DNA of 47,929 nt, from the NCBI GenBank assembly GCA_003158585.1, contig PMKE01000121.1, positions 16,829 through 64,757 of the forward strand. Direction: 5' to 3'. The notes below the pieces were generated by a model. It had not been told where the DNA came from and ran no database searches. It saw nothing but the letters and a program-made list of their open reading frames with translations. The DNA is from Alphaproteobacteria bacterium (lineage in GTDB: Bacteria > Pseudomonadota > Alphaproteobacteria > Micropepsales > Micropepsaceae). Positions 26,288-34,938 of the stretch are shown piece by piece; positions within the stretch are counted from its first letter, which is position 1, and the number at the start of each line of letters is the position of its first letter. A program made the translations under genes and the position numbers.

Positions 26288-28763
26288 TCGAGACGGAGGC
26301 GGATTGGAGTCCGGGTGAGGCCGCCTCGATGCGGATATCTCCCGCCTGCTTGCCCGCCTGAACGATGGCGCTGGCGAGGCCGTTGAACGCGGCGCGTTCC
26401 GATGCCTTGTCGGCCTCGTGGCTACTGGGATCGCCGTTGCCGACGCCGATCAGAGCACCCGGTCCCGACACGCGGAAGCTCACCTGATTGCCCGCCGTGG
26501 GCACGATGCGGCCTTGCGCATCGGCAATCGACACCGTGACGACCGTCACGTCTTCGCCGTCCGCGTCGATGACTACCCGGTCGGGTTTCAGCAGAATCTG
26601 CGCCGGTGCACCCGTGGTTTCGCGCTTGTCGGTCGCCACGAGTTTGCCGTCTTTGTAGCCGCGCGCCTCGATCATGCCCGGCTCGAACGTCACGTCCCAT
26701 TCGACATGACCGTACGGCTCCATCTTGCGCACACCTTGGCTGCGGCCATTCAGAAACAACTCGATGCTGTCGAGGTTGGAATAGCACCAGACGTTGACCG
26801 TTTGCCCCGGCTGCCAGTTCCAGTGCGGGAAGAGGTGCAGCACAGGCTCCTTGCCCCACCACGCCTGGTAATAGAAATAATTGTCTTTCGGAAAGCCGCA
26901 GCTGTCCATAATGCCGAATTGCGATGACACGTTCGGCCAGCGGTAGAACGGCGTCGGCTCGCCGCGATAGTCGAAGCCGGTCCACACGAAGCCGCCGGTG
27001 AAAAAGGCGCGCGGCATCGCCACCTGCATCCAAGCTTCCGCCGTGGAGGCCCAAAACGGAGCCTCCAAATCATAGGCCACGCAATAGCCGCGGGCCGCGT
27101 CGCGCACATAGACGCCGCGCGTGCCGACGGTGGCGCCGGCCTCGGTGCTTACGACGGGCATTTTCGGATCACGCATGTGAAAATCCGGAATCTTGGCGGC
27201 GTGGTAGTTGCAGCCCATCACGTCGAGCGCGGGCGTGATGCCGATACCCCATGCGTCGGGATTGTCGATCGCCGCGGTGATCGGGCGCGTGGGATCGAGC
27301 TCGTTGCACAACCGCCGCATCGAAAATGCGATGCGGGCGCCGCGCTCGGTGCCTTGCTGCTGCTGTTCCTCGTTGCCAATCGACCAGGCGATGACGCATG
27401 GATGATTGCGGTCGCGGCGGATCATGCGCGTGAGGTCGGAAATGCATTCCTCGTCCGACGACATGCGGCGCGTTTCGTCGATCACCAGCATGCCGAGCCG
27501 GTCGCAGGCGTCGAGCAACTCGGGCGTCGGCGGATTGTGCGAGGTGCGGTAGGCATTGCAGCCCATCTCCTTCAACCGCTCGATGCGCCAGTACTGCAGG
27601 CGGTCCGGCAGCGCCGCGCCGACGCCGGCATGATCCTGGTGGTTGCAGGTACCGTTCAGCTTGACGGACTTGCCATTCAGGAAGAAGCCCTTTTCGGGAT
27701 CGAAATGGCTGGTGCGGATGCCGAACGCGGTCACCGCGTCGTCCACCACCTTGCCGCCCGCCTGCACTTCGGTCAGCACGCGATAGAGAAGCGGAGTCTC
27801 GACCGACCATAGCGCCGGCTTGCCGAGGACGGCGTGCTGGACGAGCGTGCGCTTTTCGTGCGTGCCCATCGTGAGCTGCGGCGTCTCGAGCGTGGCGACC
27901 GCGCGGCCCTGAGGATCGAACACCGTCGAAACCACGCGGCAGGTGCGTACCGCGAGGGACTCGTTGACCAGTTCGGTCGCGATGCTCAGCGATGCCGAAT
28001 TGCCTTGCAGCGTCGTCTTTACCCAAGTACCCCATTGGGGCACGTGCAGCGGGTCCGTCTTCACCAGCCAGACATGGCGGTAGATGCCTGCGCCTTCGTA
28101 GAACCAGCCTTCGCCGAGGGTCGCGTCCACACGTACCGTCAGCACGTTCTTGCCGCCGTAATTGACGAAGTCGCTGACGTCGACGCGGAACGGCGCATAG
28201 CCGCTCGGGTTGCCGCCGACGATGTAGCCGTTGAACATCACGATGCAGTCGCGGAACACGCCGTCGAACTCCAGCGACAGGCGCCGGCCGAAGTCGGAGG
28301 CGGGCAGATCGAAGACGCGCCGGTACCAGCCGATACTGGTCTCGGGATATTCGCGGCCGAGCGGCTTGAAGCCGTGCGCAGCGCGCGGGTCTTCGTCCGC
28401 CGCCGGCGGATTGGCGCTGGGCACGAAAGGCAGCTCGACCGCCCAGTCGTGCGGCAGGTTCACGTTCTGCCAGTCCTTGTCGTCGAAATCGGCATCCGCG
28501 GCCAAGGCGACGCCCTTCCCCGCCTTGGCAAAAGTGTTCTGTTCGAGGCCAAAGCCGAAATCCTTGGCCGGATCGCAGGCGTGACCGAGATGAAATCGCC
28601 AGCCGAAATCGAGCAAAAGCCGCTCGCGAACCTTGGGCTCGATGGAGGCGACGGGCATGTGCGCGCGCGGTTTGCGCCGAACCGGCACTGCGTGGGCAGG
28701 CATCGTCGCACCCGCCGTGGCGACGGCTCCCGACTTGATCACATCGCGTCTCGTCATTGACAT
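26247..28763 (-). CDS. Tat-exported beta-galactosidase-type GH2 enzyme
   Basis: The 838-residue glycoside hydrolase family 2 protein starts with a twin-arginine signal (MSMTRRDVIKSGAVATAG, then MPAHA), so it folds in the cytoplasm and is exported. The GH2 sugar-binding jelly roll contains LDFGWRFHLG and LPHDWAVELPF; the barrel carries the acid/base Glu in WSIGNEEQ and a nucleophile Glu in VSTEAGATVG. A long C-terminal beta-rich part with YKDGKLVATD and SFRVSGPG follows. I chose ATG 28763, 5 bp after AGGAG. It ends the galT-galK-galE operon, 8 bp after galE. Galactose release from galacto-oligosaccharides is likely from context; other GH2 activities are possible. Confidence 0.88.
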   Translation of the reverse strand: MSMTRRDVIKSGAVATAGATMPAHAVPVRRKPRAHMPVASIEPKVRERLLLDFGWRFHLGHACDPAKDFGFGLEQNTFAKAGKGVALAADADFDDKDWQNVNLPHDWAVELPFVPSANPPAADEDPRAAHGFKPLGREYPETSIGWYRRVFDLPASDFGRRLSLEFDGVFRDCIVMFNGYIVGGNPSGYAPFRVDVSDFVNYGGKNVLTVRVDATLGEGWFYEGAGIYRHVWLVKTDPLHVPQWGTWVKTTLQGNSASLSIATELVNESLAVRTCRVVSTVFDPQGRAVATLETPQLTMGTHEKRTLVQHAVLGKPALWSVETPLLYRVLTEVQAGGKVVDDAVTAFGIRTSHFDPEKGFFLNGKSVKLNGTCNHQDHAGVGAALPDRLQYWRIERLKEMGCNAYRTSHNPPTPELLDACDRLGMLVIDETRRMSSDEECISDLTRMIRRDRNHPCVIAWSIGNEEQQQQGTERGARIAFSMRRLCNELDPTRPITAAIDNPDAWGIGITPALDVMGCNYHAAKIPDFHMRDPKMPVVSTEAGATVGTRGVYVRDAARGYCVAYDLEAPFWASTAEAWMQVAMPRAFFTGGFVWTGFDYRGEPTPFYRWPNVSSQFGIMDSCGFPKDNYFYYQAWWGKEPVLHLFPHWNWQPGQTVNVWCYSNLDSIELFLNGRSQGVRKMEPYGHVEWDVTFEPGMIEARGYKDGKLVATDKRETTGAPAQILLKPDRVVIDADGEDVTVVTVSIADAQGRIVPTAGNQVSFRVSGPGALIGVGNGDPSSHEADKASERAAFNGLASAIVQAGKQAGDIRIEAASPGLQSASVSISAKAVALRPAVA

Positions 28764-28771
28764 GCGATCTC

Positions 28772-29818
28772 CTATGTCCGAGCGGACTTCGCAAGGATCG
28801 TTTCGGTGTAAGTACGCGAGCGGTGCCAAGCGGCCGCGGAGCCGATCATCTGCTCGATTCCCCTTTGCGGCCGCCAGCCGAGAACCTGCTGCGCTTTGCG
28901 GCTGTCCGCAATCAGAACCGCCGGATCGCCCGCCCGGCGCGGCTCCGTTCCAGGCGCAAAATCGGAGCGGTCGAGTACTCTCCTTGCGGCTGCGACGATC
29001 TCGCTCACGGAAAAGCCTGAGCCGCTACCCAGGTTGAAGATATTCGTCCCGCCGCCTTCGCGCAGATAGCGCAATGCCCGCAGGTGTGCGTCGGCGAGGT
29101 CCGCGACGTGGATATAGTCCCGCACCGCCGTGCCGTCGCACGTCGGATAGTCGGTGCCGAACACAGTGAAGCCCTTTTTCAGCCCCAGGGCCTCAAGCAC
29201 CTCCGCTCGCGTCCCGATCAAAGGCAGGACGAGACGCGGAATGAGATGGGTTTCGGGAAAATGCGCTTCGCCCAAACCGGCTTTCGGCTGCGCGCCCGCG
29301 ACGTTGAAATATCGCAGTGCCACCGAGTTCACGTCTGCGACGGTGCGCAGATAGGTTTCCGCCTTGAGTTTCGACTGGCCATAGGGATTGATCGGCCGCG
29401 TCGGTTGGGTTTCGAGGATTGGCGTCTCGGCCGCCTCGCCGTAGACGGCGGCGGTGCTGGAAAAAACGACGTGCCTGACGCCCTTTTCGGCGAGAACATC
29501 GAAGAAGATTTTCGCCTTGTCGCGGTTGTTGGTGAAATAGGCCTCGGGCTTCTGCACGGACTCGCCCACTTCGATGAAGGCGGCGAAATGCAAGGCCGCG
29601 ACCGGCCGGAACTCGTTGCAGACCGCGCGCACGAAATCCGCGTCGCCCACATCGCCTTTGCGGAAGGAGCCCGCCACGGCCCACAGATTGCCCCTGACGA
29701 GGCTGTCGATCACCACCGGCGCATAACCCGCGCCTTTCAACGCATGAGCGACATGGCTACCGATATACCCGGCGCCGCCCGATACGAGAACATTGCCCAG
29801 TTCAGGCTGCGTATTCAT
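28772..29818 (-). CDS. galE: UDP-glucose 4-epimerase GalE
   Basis: The 348-residue short-chain-type epimerase interconverts UDP-galactose and UDP-glucose. The NAD-binding motif is SGGAGYIGSHVA, the catalytic Ser region is VVFSSTAAVYG, and YGQSK supplies the YxxxK pair. The substrate loops ALRYFNVAGA and RDYIHVADLADAH are present. The start overlaps galK by 17 bp. It completes the Leloir set with galT and galK on one transcript. Confidence 0.93.
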   Translation of the reverse strand: MNTQPELGNVLVSGGAGYIGSHVAHALKGAGYAPVVIDSLVRGNLWAVAGSFRKGDVGDADFVRAVCNEFRPVAALHFAAFIEVGESVQKPEAYFTNNRDKAKIFFDVLAEKGVRHVVFSSTAAVYGEAAETPILETQPTRPINPYGQSKLKAETYLRTVADVNSVALRYFNVAGAQPKAGLGEAHFPETHLIPRLVLPLIGTRAEVLEALGLKKGFTVFGTDYPTCDGTAVRDYIHVADLADAHLRALRYLREGGGTNIFNLGSGSGFSVSEIVAAARRVLDRSDFAPGTEPRRAGDPAVLIADSRKAQQVLGWRPQRGIEQMIGSAAAWHRSRTYTETILAKSART

Positions 29819-30884
29819 TCTCGGTGTTTTTCAGCGCGTAGGTCGAGATCAGTTTGCTATTCGGGTTTTCCCTGGAGACGTACGACCACCAGGCGGCCAC
29901 CTTCCGGCGCGGCACCAGGGCGATGATGGCGCCGCCGAAGCCGCCGCCGACCAGCCTTGCCCCGCGCACGCCGAAACGTATCGAGGATTCCACCAGCGCG
30001 TCGATTTCCGGGATCGAACATTCGAAATCGTCGCGTTGCGAGACGTGGCTGGCGGCGATCAGGTCCGCCTGTTTTTCACTGTCGCCGCGCTCCAACGCCG
30101 CCACGAATTCGAGGACGCGCAGATTCTCGGTGATGACATGGCGGGCGCGCTTGGCGACATTCTCGGGCAGTGCCGATAGCCGCGGCAAATCCTTGTAGCC
30201 GAGTTCACAGAGCGTGCCGACGCCCAGCTTGTCGCGTGCCTCGGTGCATTCGGCGACGCGCTGCCTGTACCCCGAGCCTTTGGCAAGGTCGTGCTTCTTG
30301 CCGCAATCGACCAGCATCAAGACGATGTTCGAAGGCAGCGGCACGTTACGGTGTTTTAGTGTCTTAGTATCCAACAGGAGGGCCAGTCCGGGACGGCCCA
30401 CCGATGAGGCGAACTGATCCATCTTCCCGCAAGGCACGCCGACGTAATCATGCTCGGACTCATAGGCCATGAGGGCGATTTCTTCGTCGTTCCAACGCGT
30501 GCCGAAGAGCCCTTTCACGGCCCGCACCACGGCGACGCACAGCGCGGCGGAACTGGAGATGCCGCTGCCGATGGGAACATCGCTCTTCACGGCGACCGTC
30601 AGCGCGGGCAACTCGACGCGCGTTGCCGCAATGCGCAGGCAGCCGACCACATAATCCGTCCAATGGCCGCGGGGCGTTTCCATCAACAGACGCTGGCAAG
30701 GCGGCTCGTCAAAATTCTCGCTCGAGATCGTCACGCGCCCGGCCGTGCCCGTAACCTTCTCCAGCTTGATCGTGGTGTGAAACGGCAAAGGCGTCGGCAG
30801 CACGTGTCCCGCGTTGGTGGCGTAATCGGTGTGTTCGCCGATGATGTTGGCGCGCGCGGGGGCCTTTGCCGAAAAGCTGTTCAT
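29802..30884 (-). CDS. galK: Galactokinase GalK
   Basis: The 360-residue GHMP kinase phosphorylates galactose at C1. The signature reads ARANIIGEHTDY, slightly changed from the usual GRVNLIGEHTDYN. The ATP loop is PIGSGISSSAAL and motif 3 is GGGFGGAIIAL. GKMDQFAS carries the catalytic Asp. It overlaps galT by 4 bp and galE by 17 bp. Confidence 0.93.
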   Translation of the reverse strand: MNSFSAKAPARANIIGEHTDYATNAGHVLPTPLPFHTTIKLEKVTGTAGRVTISSENFDEPPCQRLLMETPRGHWTDYVVGCLRIAATRVELPALTVAVKSDVPIGSGISSSAALCVAVVRAVKGLFGTRWNDEEIALMAYESEHDYVGVPCGKMDQFASSVGRPGLALLLDTKTLKHRNVPLPSNIVLMLVDCGKKHDLAKGSGYRQRVAECTEARDKLGVGTLCELGYKDLPRLSALPENVAKRARHVITENLRVLEFVAALERGDSEKQADLIAASHVSQRDDFECSIPEIDALVESSIRFGVRGARLVGGGFGGAIIALVPRRKVAAWWSYVSRENPNSKLISTYALKNTENEYAA

Positions 30885-31948
30885 GGAACGCCCTCAATGT
30901 TTCGCAGAGACTGCGCTGCCGTTTCCGGCAGAATGTCGACCAGGAAGGAACCGGCGCCAAGCTCGCAGCCCGCGATGAATTTCAGCTTCTGCGGGGCGCG
31001 CAGAAGCGGATAAAATTGAATGTGGAAGGGGAAAAACTCCTCCATGCCGCGCGGCGCGGCATAGACGATCATGACATAGGGACACATGCGGCCGAAGAAA
31101 CGGTCGTATCTGTTGGCTACCGACGCCAGCAGGCGTGCCCAATCGCTTACTTCTCCGGCGTTCAGATCGGCAGGCCGCGCCCGGAAGCGCCGGGGAACGA
31201 TCCATACTTCGTATGGGAACCTGGCAAACGGCGGAACCAGCGCGGCGGCACCGGCGGTTTCGTCGATCGTATACTGCTTCAGCTCCGCCAGCTTCGACAG
31301 ATCGCAGCCTTCGCGGAAGCTCTGCGCCATCGTCTCGATGATCGGCGGCAGATAGGAAAACGCATAAATCTGGCCGTGCGGATGGTGCAGGGTAACACCC
31401 GCCTCTTCGCCGCGGTTCTCGAACGGCATCACGGCCTGGACGGAGGGCATCTCCATCAGCGCCCGCACTCGGTCGCCCCACACCTGGACGAGCAGCTCGC
31501 GACGTTCCTGCGGCAGCGTCGCCATCGAGGCGCGATGGTCCGCCGAGTAGATGATGACTTCGCAGTTGCCGGCCGCTTTCTCGACCGGAAGATCGAGGCC
31601 GGGAATCGGCAGGGGCTTAGGCGGGTTCTTCTGGAAGGACGAAAAGCGGTTGTCGAACACCGCGATCGAGAAATCCTTCACGGGGATTTCACCGTCGGGC
31701 GTCATCGGACAGAAGGGGCAGGTGTCGGCGGAAGGTTTGTAAGTGCGCGTCTGGCGGTGGGCGGAATAGATCACCCATTCGCGCCGCACCGGATGCCAGC
31801 GGCGATGCGAGAAGGCGACTTCGTGCCCCGTGCTTTCCGGCGGCCAGACGGGTTCGCCCGAGAAGGGACCGTAGAAATGCAGCAGCCGTCCGTCCGGCCT
31901 GGTGAATGTCGCCGGTCTCGGCATATGTTTCGGATCGCCCTCTGTCAT
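30881..31948 (-). CDS. galT: Galactose-1-phosphate uridylyltransferase GalT
   Basis: The 355-residue HIT-superfamily enzyme exchanges UMP between UDP-glucose and galactose-1-phosphate. The active-site HPHGQIY and the zinc pair CPFC are intact, as is [17 protein letters not shown]. It is the first gene of the leftward galT-galK-galE-GH2 operon; its promoter faces the aldo/keto reductase gene and includes operator copy 4. Confidence 0.93.
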   Translation of the reverse strand: MTEGDPKHMPRPATFTRPDGRLLHFYGPFSGEPVWPPESTGHEVAFSHRRWHPVRREWVIYSAHRQTRTYKPSADTCPFCPMTPDGEIPVKDFSIAVFDNRFSSFQKNPPKPLPIPGLDLPVEKAAGNCEVIIYSADHRASMATLPQERRELLVQVWGDRVRALMEMPSVQAVMPFENRGEEAGVTLHHPHGQIYAFSYLPPIIETMAQSFREGCDLSKLAELKQYTIDETAGAAALVPPFARFPYEVWIVPRRFRARPADLNAGEVSDWARLLASVANRYDRFFGRMCPYVMIVYAAPRGMEEFFPFHIQFYPLLRAPQKLKFIAGCELGAGSFLVDILPETAAQSLRNIEGVP

Positions 31949-32110
31949 CGGAAATCGGCCCTGCCCGCCCTCATTATTTGGCGCCTTACCGGCGCACGTG
32001 TACGATTCGGTTTACTCTCTACGAGGCGGCGGTGACTGGGCAATAGCACATTTGCTGCCTGTCATATGACCGATTCGAACCTCCCCACCGTATATCAGCC
32101 GGCGTTTTGT

Positions 32111-32141
32111 ATTTATCATATAAATCAGCTATTTTTGTCAA
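32111..32141 (-). promoter_or_regulatory. Promoter with operator copy 4, galT operon / aldo-keto reductase divergent region
   Basis: The perfect palindrome ATTTAT-CAT-ATAAAT is at 32111-32125. Reading leftward, a consensus TTGACA (complement of 32136-32141) precedes it, and the -10 (TATGAT or TGATAA) falls inside it. It sits 163 bp from galT and 117 bp from the reductase start, so it may control both. Confidence 0.7.
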
Positions 32142-32241
32142 GCTTTGTGGCCGCGTTTTTCGGCCACAGGAGCCTAAAAACCTCATATTTCCAGACCCTT
32201 CGCGCGCTAGACTGGGGCGCCGGATTCGCGGGAGCGCAGAC

Positions 32242-33201
32242 ATGAAACAGCGTGTTTTGGGAAAGACCGGATTCCGCGTCAGCGAGATCGGTCACGGCTT
32301 GTGGGGCATAGGAAGCTGGAGCGGCTCCGACGACGAGGCCAGCCGTGCCGCGCTGCGCCAGTCGATCCGCGGCAGCTGTAACTTTTTCGACAGCGCCTTC
32401 GTCTACGGCAACGGCCGCAGCGACAGGCTGATCGGCGAGGTAGCGCGCGAGTTCCCAGGCCATTCCCTGGTGCTCGCCTCAAAAATCCCGCCGGCCGATT
32501 TCAAATGGCCGAGTTCCCCCAAGAATAAACTCCATGATGTCTTTCCGCGCGCCCACGTCCTCGAATACGCCGCGAAGATCAGGAGCGCCTTCGGTCGCCC
32601 CATAGACCTCCTGCAATTCCACGTCTGGGAGGATATCTGGGCCCGCGAAGCGGAATGGCAGGACACGGTGGCGGAGCTGAAGGCGTCCGGCACGATCAAG
32701 GCGTTCGGCATCAGCATCAACCGCTGGCAACCTGAAAACGCCCTCGCTGCCATCGAAACCGGTCTCATCGAAAGCGTGCAGGTGATCTACAACGTTTTCG
32801 ATCAGGCGCCGGAGGACAAGTTGTTTCCCGCCTGCCGCGCCCGCAATGTCGGCGTCATCGCGCGTGTGCCGCTCGACGAAGGCAGCCTCGGCGGCAAAAT
32901 GACGGCCGAGACGCGCTTCCCGCCCGGCGACTGGCGCGCGGGCTATTTCAATCCTGCCAACCTCGCCGAGACGCTGAAGCGCGTGGAAGCGCTCAAGGCC
33001 GAGCTGCCCGAGGGCATGAGCCTTCCGGAGATGGCCCTGCGCTTCATCCTTAGCGAACCGGCTGTCACCACCTTGATAGCCGGCATGCGTGCGCCCGGGC
33101 ACGTGCAGGAGAACCTGGCCGTTTCCGAGAAGGGTCCCCTGCCCGCCGATCTCCTCTCCCGGCTGCGGCCCCATCGCTGGGACCGCAAGCCCGGTAATTG
33201 A
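32242..33201 (+). CDS. Aldo/keto reductase
   Basis: The 319-residue NAD(P)H-dependent barrel enzyme keeps the catalytic tetrad D50, Y55 (DSAFVYGNGRSD), K81 (ASKIP) and H127 (LLQFHVWED). I chose ATG 32242 (MKQRVLGKTGFRVSEIGHG), the usual family start; the longer frame begins in the operator region. Being divergent from galT, it may reduce or oxidise galactose, arabinose or a related sugar, but the substrate is not evident. Its stop is 6 bp from the end of the convergent symporter gene. Confidence 0.88.
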   Translation: MKQRVLGKTGFRVSEIGHGLWGIGSWSGSDDEASRAALRQSIRGSCNFFDSAFVYGNGRSDRLIGEVAREFPGHSLVLASKIPPADFKWPSSPKNKLHDVFPRAHVLEYAAKIRSAFGRPIDLLQFHVWEDIWAREAEWQDTVAELKASGTIKAFGISINRWQPENALAAIETGLIESVQVIYNVFDQAPEDKLFPACRARNVGVIARVPLDEGSLGGKMTAETRFPPGDWRAGYFNPANLAETLKRVEALKAELPEGMSLPEMALRFILSEPAVTTLIAGMRAPGHVQENLAVSEKGPLPADLLSRLRPHRWDRKPGN

Positions 33202-33207
33202 ATCGGC

Positions 33208-34866
33208 TCACCACCAGGTCGCGTACAGTGCGATCAGGATGGCGATGATGGCGCCCGAGGCGATCTTGAAGGACGTCTTTGTCGAATAGTCGACGTTGGT
33301 CACGTCCACCGTCACGTTCTCGGGCTTCAACCTCTGGAACATCGAGAAAACGACGGCGAGGCCAAGGCAGATCAAGAAGATATAGCCCATCCGGTTCATG
33401 AACGGGACCTTGCCCATGTCGTCGAGAAGTCCGGCCAGTTTCGGATCGCCGGCGAGCGGTGCCAGACTGCCGGCGAATTTGTACAGGACCGACAGCGCCA
33501 CCGAGCCCACGGCGGCCATGATCGCGCCCAGCTCGGTCGCCCGCTTCCAGAACAGGCCGAGCAGGAAGATGACGCAGATGCCTGGCGTGAAGAAGCCGGA
33601 GAACTCCTGGATGTACTGGAATGCCTGATCGAACCCGCCGAGCAGCGGCTTGACCACGGCCACTGCGATCACCAGAGCAAGGATGGCGGTCGTGCGGCCG
33701 GTGATCACCAGCGTCCTTTCGCTGGCGTTCTTTTTGAAGGCCCTGAACACGTCCATCGTGAAGATGGTGGCAATCGAATTCACTTTCGATCCCAGCGAGG
33801 CGATGATCGCCGCGATCAGCGCCGCGAACACGATGCCGAGAAGTCCCGGCGGCAACAGCGTCATCAGCACCGGATAAGCGTGATCATTGCAGACTTTCGT
33901 CACGTCGTCGGGGCAGGCCATTTGGGCTTTCGTAGCAATCAATACCGCGGCGATGCCCGGCACCACGACGAGCAGCGGGATCAGCAGCTTCAGGAAAGCG
34001 GCCAGCACGATGCCCTTCTGGGCTTCGTGGATGGACTTGGCAGCGAGGCCGCGCTGGATGATGTACTGGTTGAAACCCCAGTAGGAGAAGTTGGCCACCC
34101 ACATGCCGCCGAAGATCACCGACAGGCCCGGCAGGTCCTTGTAGAATGGATTGTTGGGCTGAAGGATCATATGGAAGTGGTTGTCCGGCACCTTCTGCAG
34201 CAGCAGCTGGAAGCCATGCCAGGCCCCGATCGCACTCGCATCGCCCGACACGCGGGTCAGCGCGATGAACAGGATAACCATCCCGCCAAGCACGAGCATC
34301 GAAACCTGCACCACGTCGGTCAGCGCGATAGCTTTCAGGCCGCCGTACAGCGCATAGGCGCCGGTGAAGGCCGCCAGGATCACGACGCTCCACATTTGCG
34401 GCACGCCGGTCACGGTCGAGAATGCGGTGGCGCCGAGCCACAGGATCGAGGTCAGGTTGACGAAGACGTAGAGCGCCAGCCAGAAGATCGCCATAACGAA
34501 CTGGATGTTCGGCCCGTACCGGCGCTTCAGGAACTCCGGCATGGTGTAGATCTGGTTCTTCAGGAACACCGGCAGGAAGAACACGCCGACGATCAGAAGC
34601 GTCAGCGCCGCCATCCATTCGTAGGAGGCGATACCCAGCCCGATGGCGTATCCCGATCCCGACATGCCGATGATCTGCTCGGCCGAGATGTTTGCGGCGA
34701 TCAGCGATGTGCCGATGGCCCACCAGGGAAGCGAGCGGCTGGCCAGGAAGTAGTCCTGCGCGTTCTTCTTGTGACCCGCCTTTTCGCGCGACACGACCTG
34801 GGCCAGCACAAAGATGCAAAACGCATAGATGACGACGATCCAGATATCGAGTTGAGTAAGGTGCAT
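33208..34866 (-). CDS. Sodium:solute symporter (SSS, SGLT-like), probable galactose transporter
   Basis: The 552-residue permease has about 13-14 membrane segments. The family motifs GTSLIAANISAEQIIGMSGSGY, YALYGGLKAIALTDVVQ and FAALIAAIIASLGSKVNS are visible. Members related to Vibrio SGLT import galactose with Na+. GGGGGA lies about 4 bp before the ATG. It follows the dehydratase gene by 72 bp and is probably co-transcribed with it. The remnant at 15820-16230 derives from a close relative. Confidence 0.9.
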   Translation of the reverse strand: MHLTQLDIWIVVIYAFCIFVLAQVVSREKAGHKKNAQDYFLASRSLPWWAIGTSLIAANISAEQIIGMSGSGYAIGLGIASYEWMAALTLLIVGVFFLPVFLKNQIYTMPEFLKRRYGPNIQFVMAIFWLALYVFVNLTSILWLGATAFSTVTGVPQMWSVVILAAFTGAYALYGGLKAIALTDVVQVSMLVLGGMVILFIALTRVSGDASAIGAWHGFQLLLQKVPDNHFHMILQPNNPFYKDLPGLSVIFGGMWVANFSYWGFNQYIIQRGLAAKSIHEAQKGIVLAAFLKLLIPLLVVVPGIAAVLIATKAQMACPDDVTKVCNDHAYPVLMTLLPPGLLGIVFAALIAAIIASLGSKVNSIATIFTMDVFRAFKKNASERTLVITGRTTAILALVIAVAVVKPLLGGFDQAFQYIQEFSGFFTPGICVIFLLGLFWKRATELGAIMAAVGSVALSVLYKFAGSLAPLAGDPKLAGLLDDMGKVPFMNRMGYIFLICLGLAVVFSMFQRLKPENVTVDVTNVDYSTKTSFKIASGAIIAILIALYATWW

Positions 34867-34938
34867 ACGTTCCCCCTGTTGGCCGGCTTCGCCGGCTCGT
34901 ATTCCGCCCCGGCAGTCAACCGTGACTCATCCGGTTCC

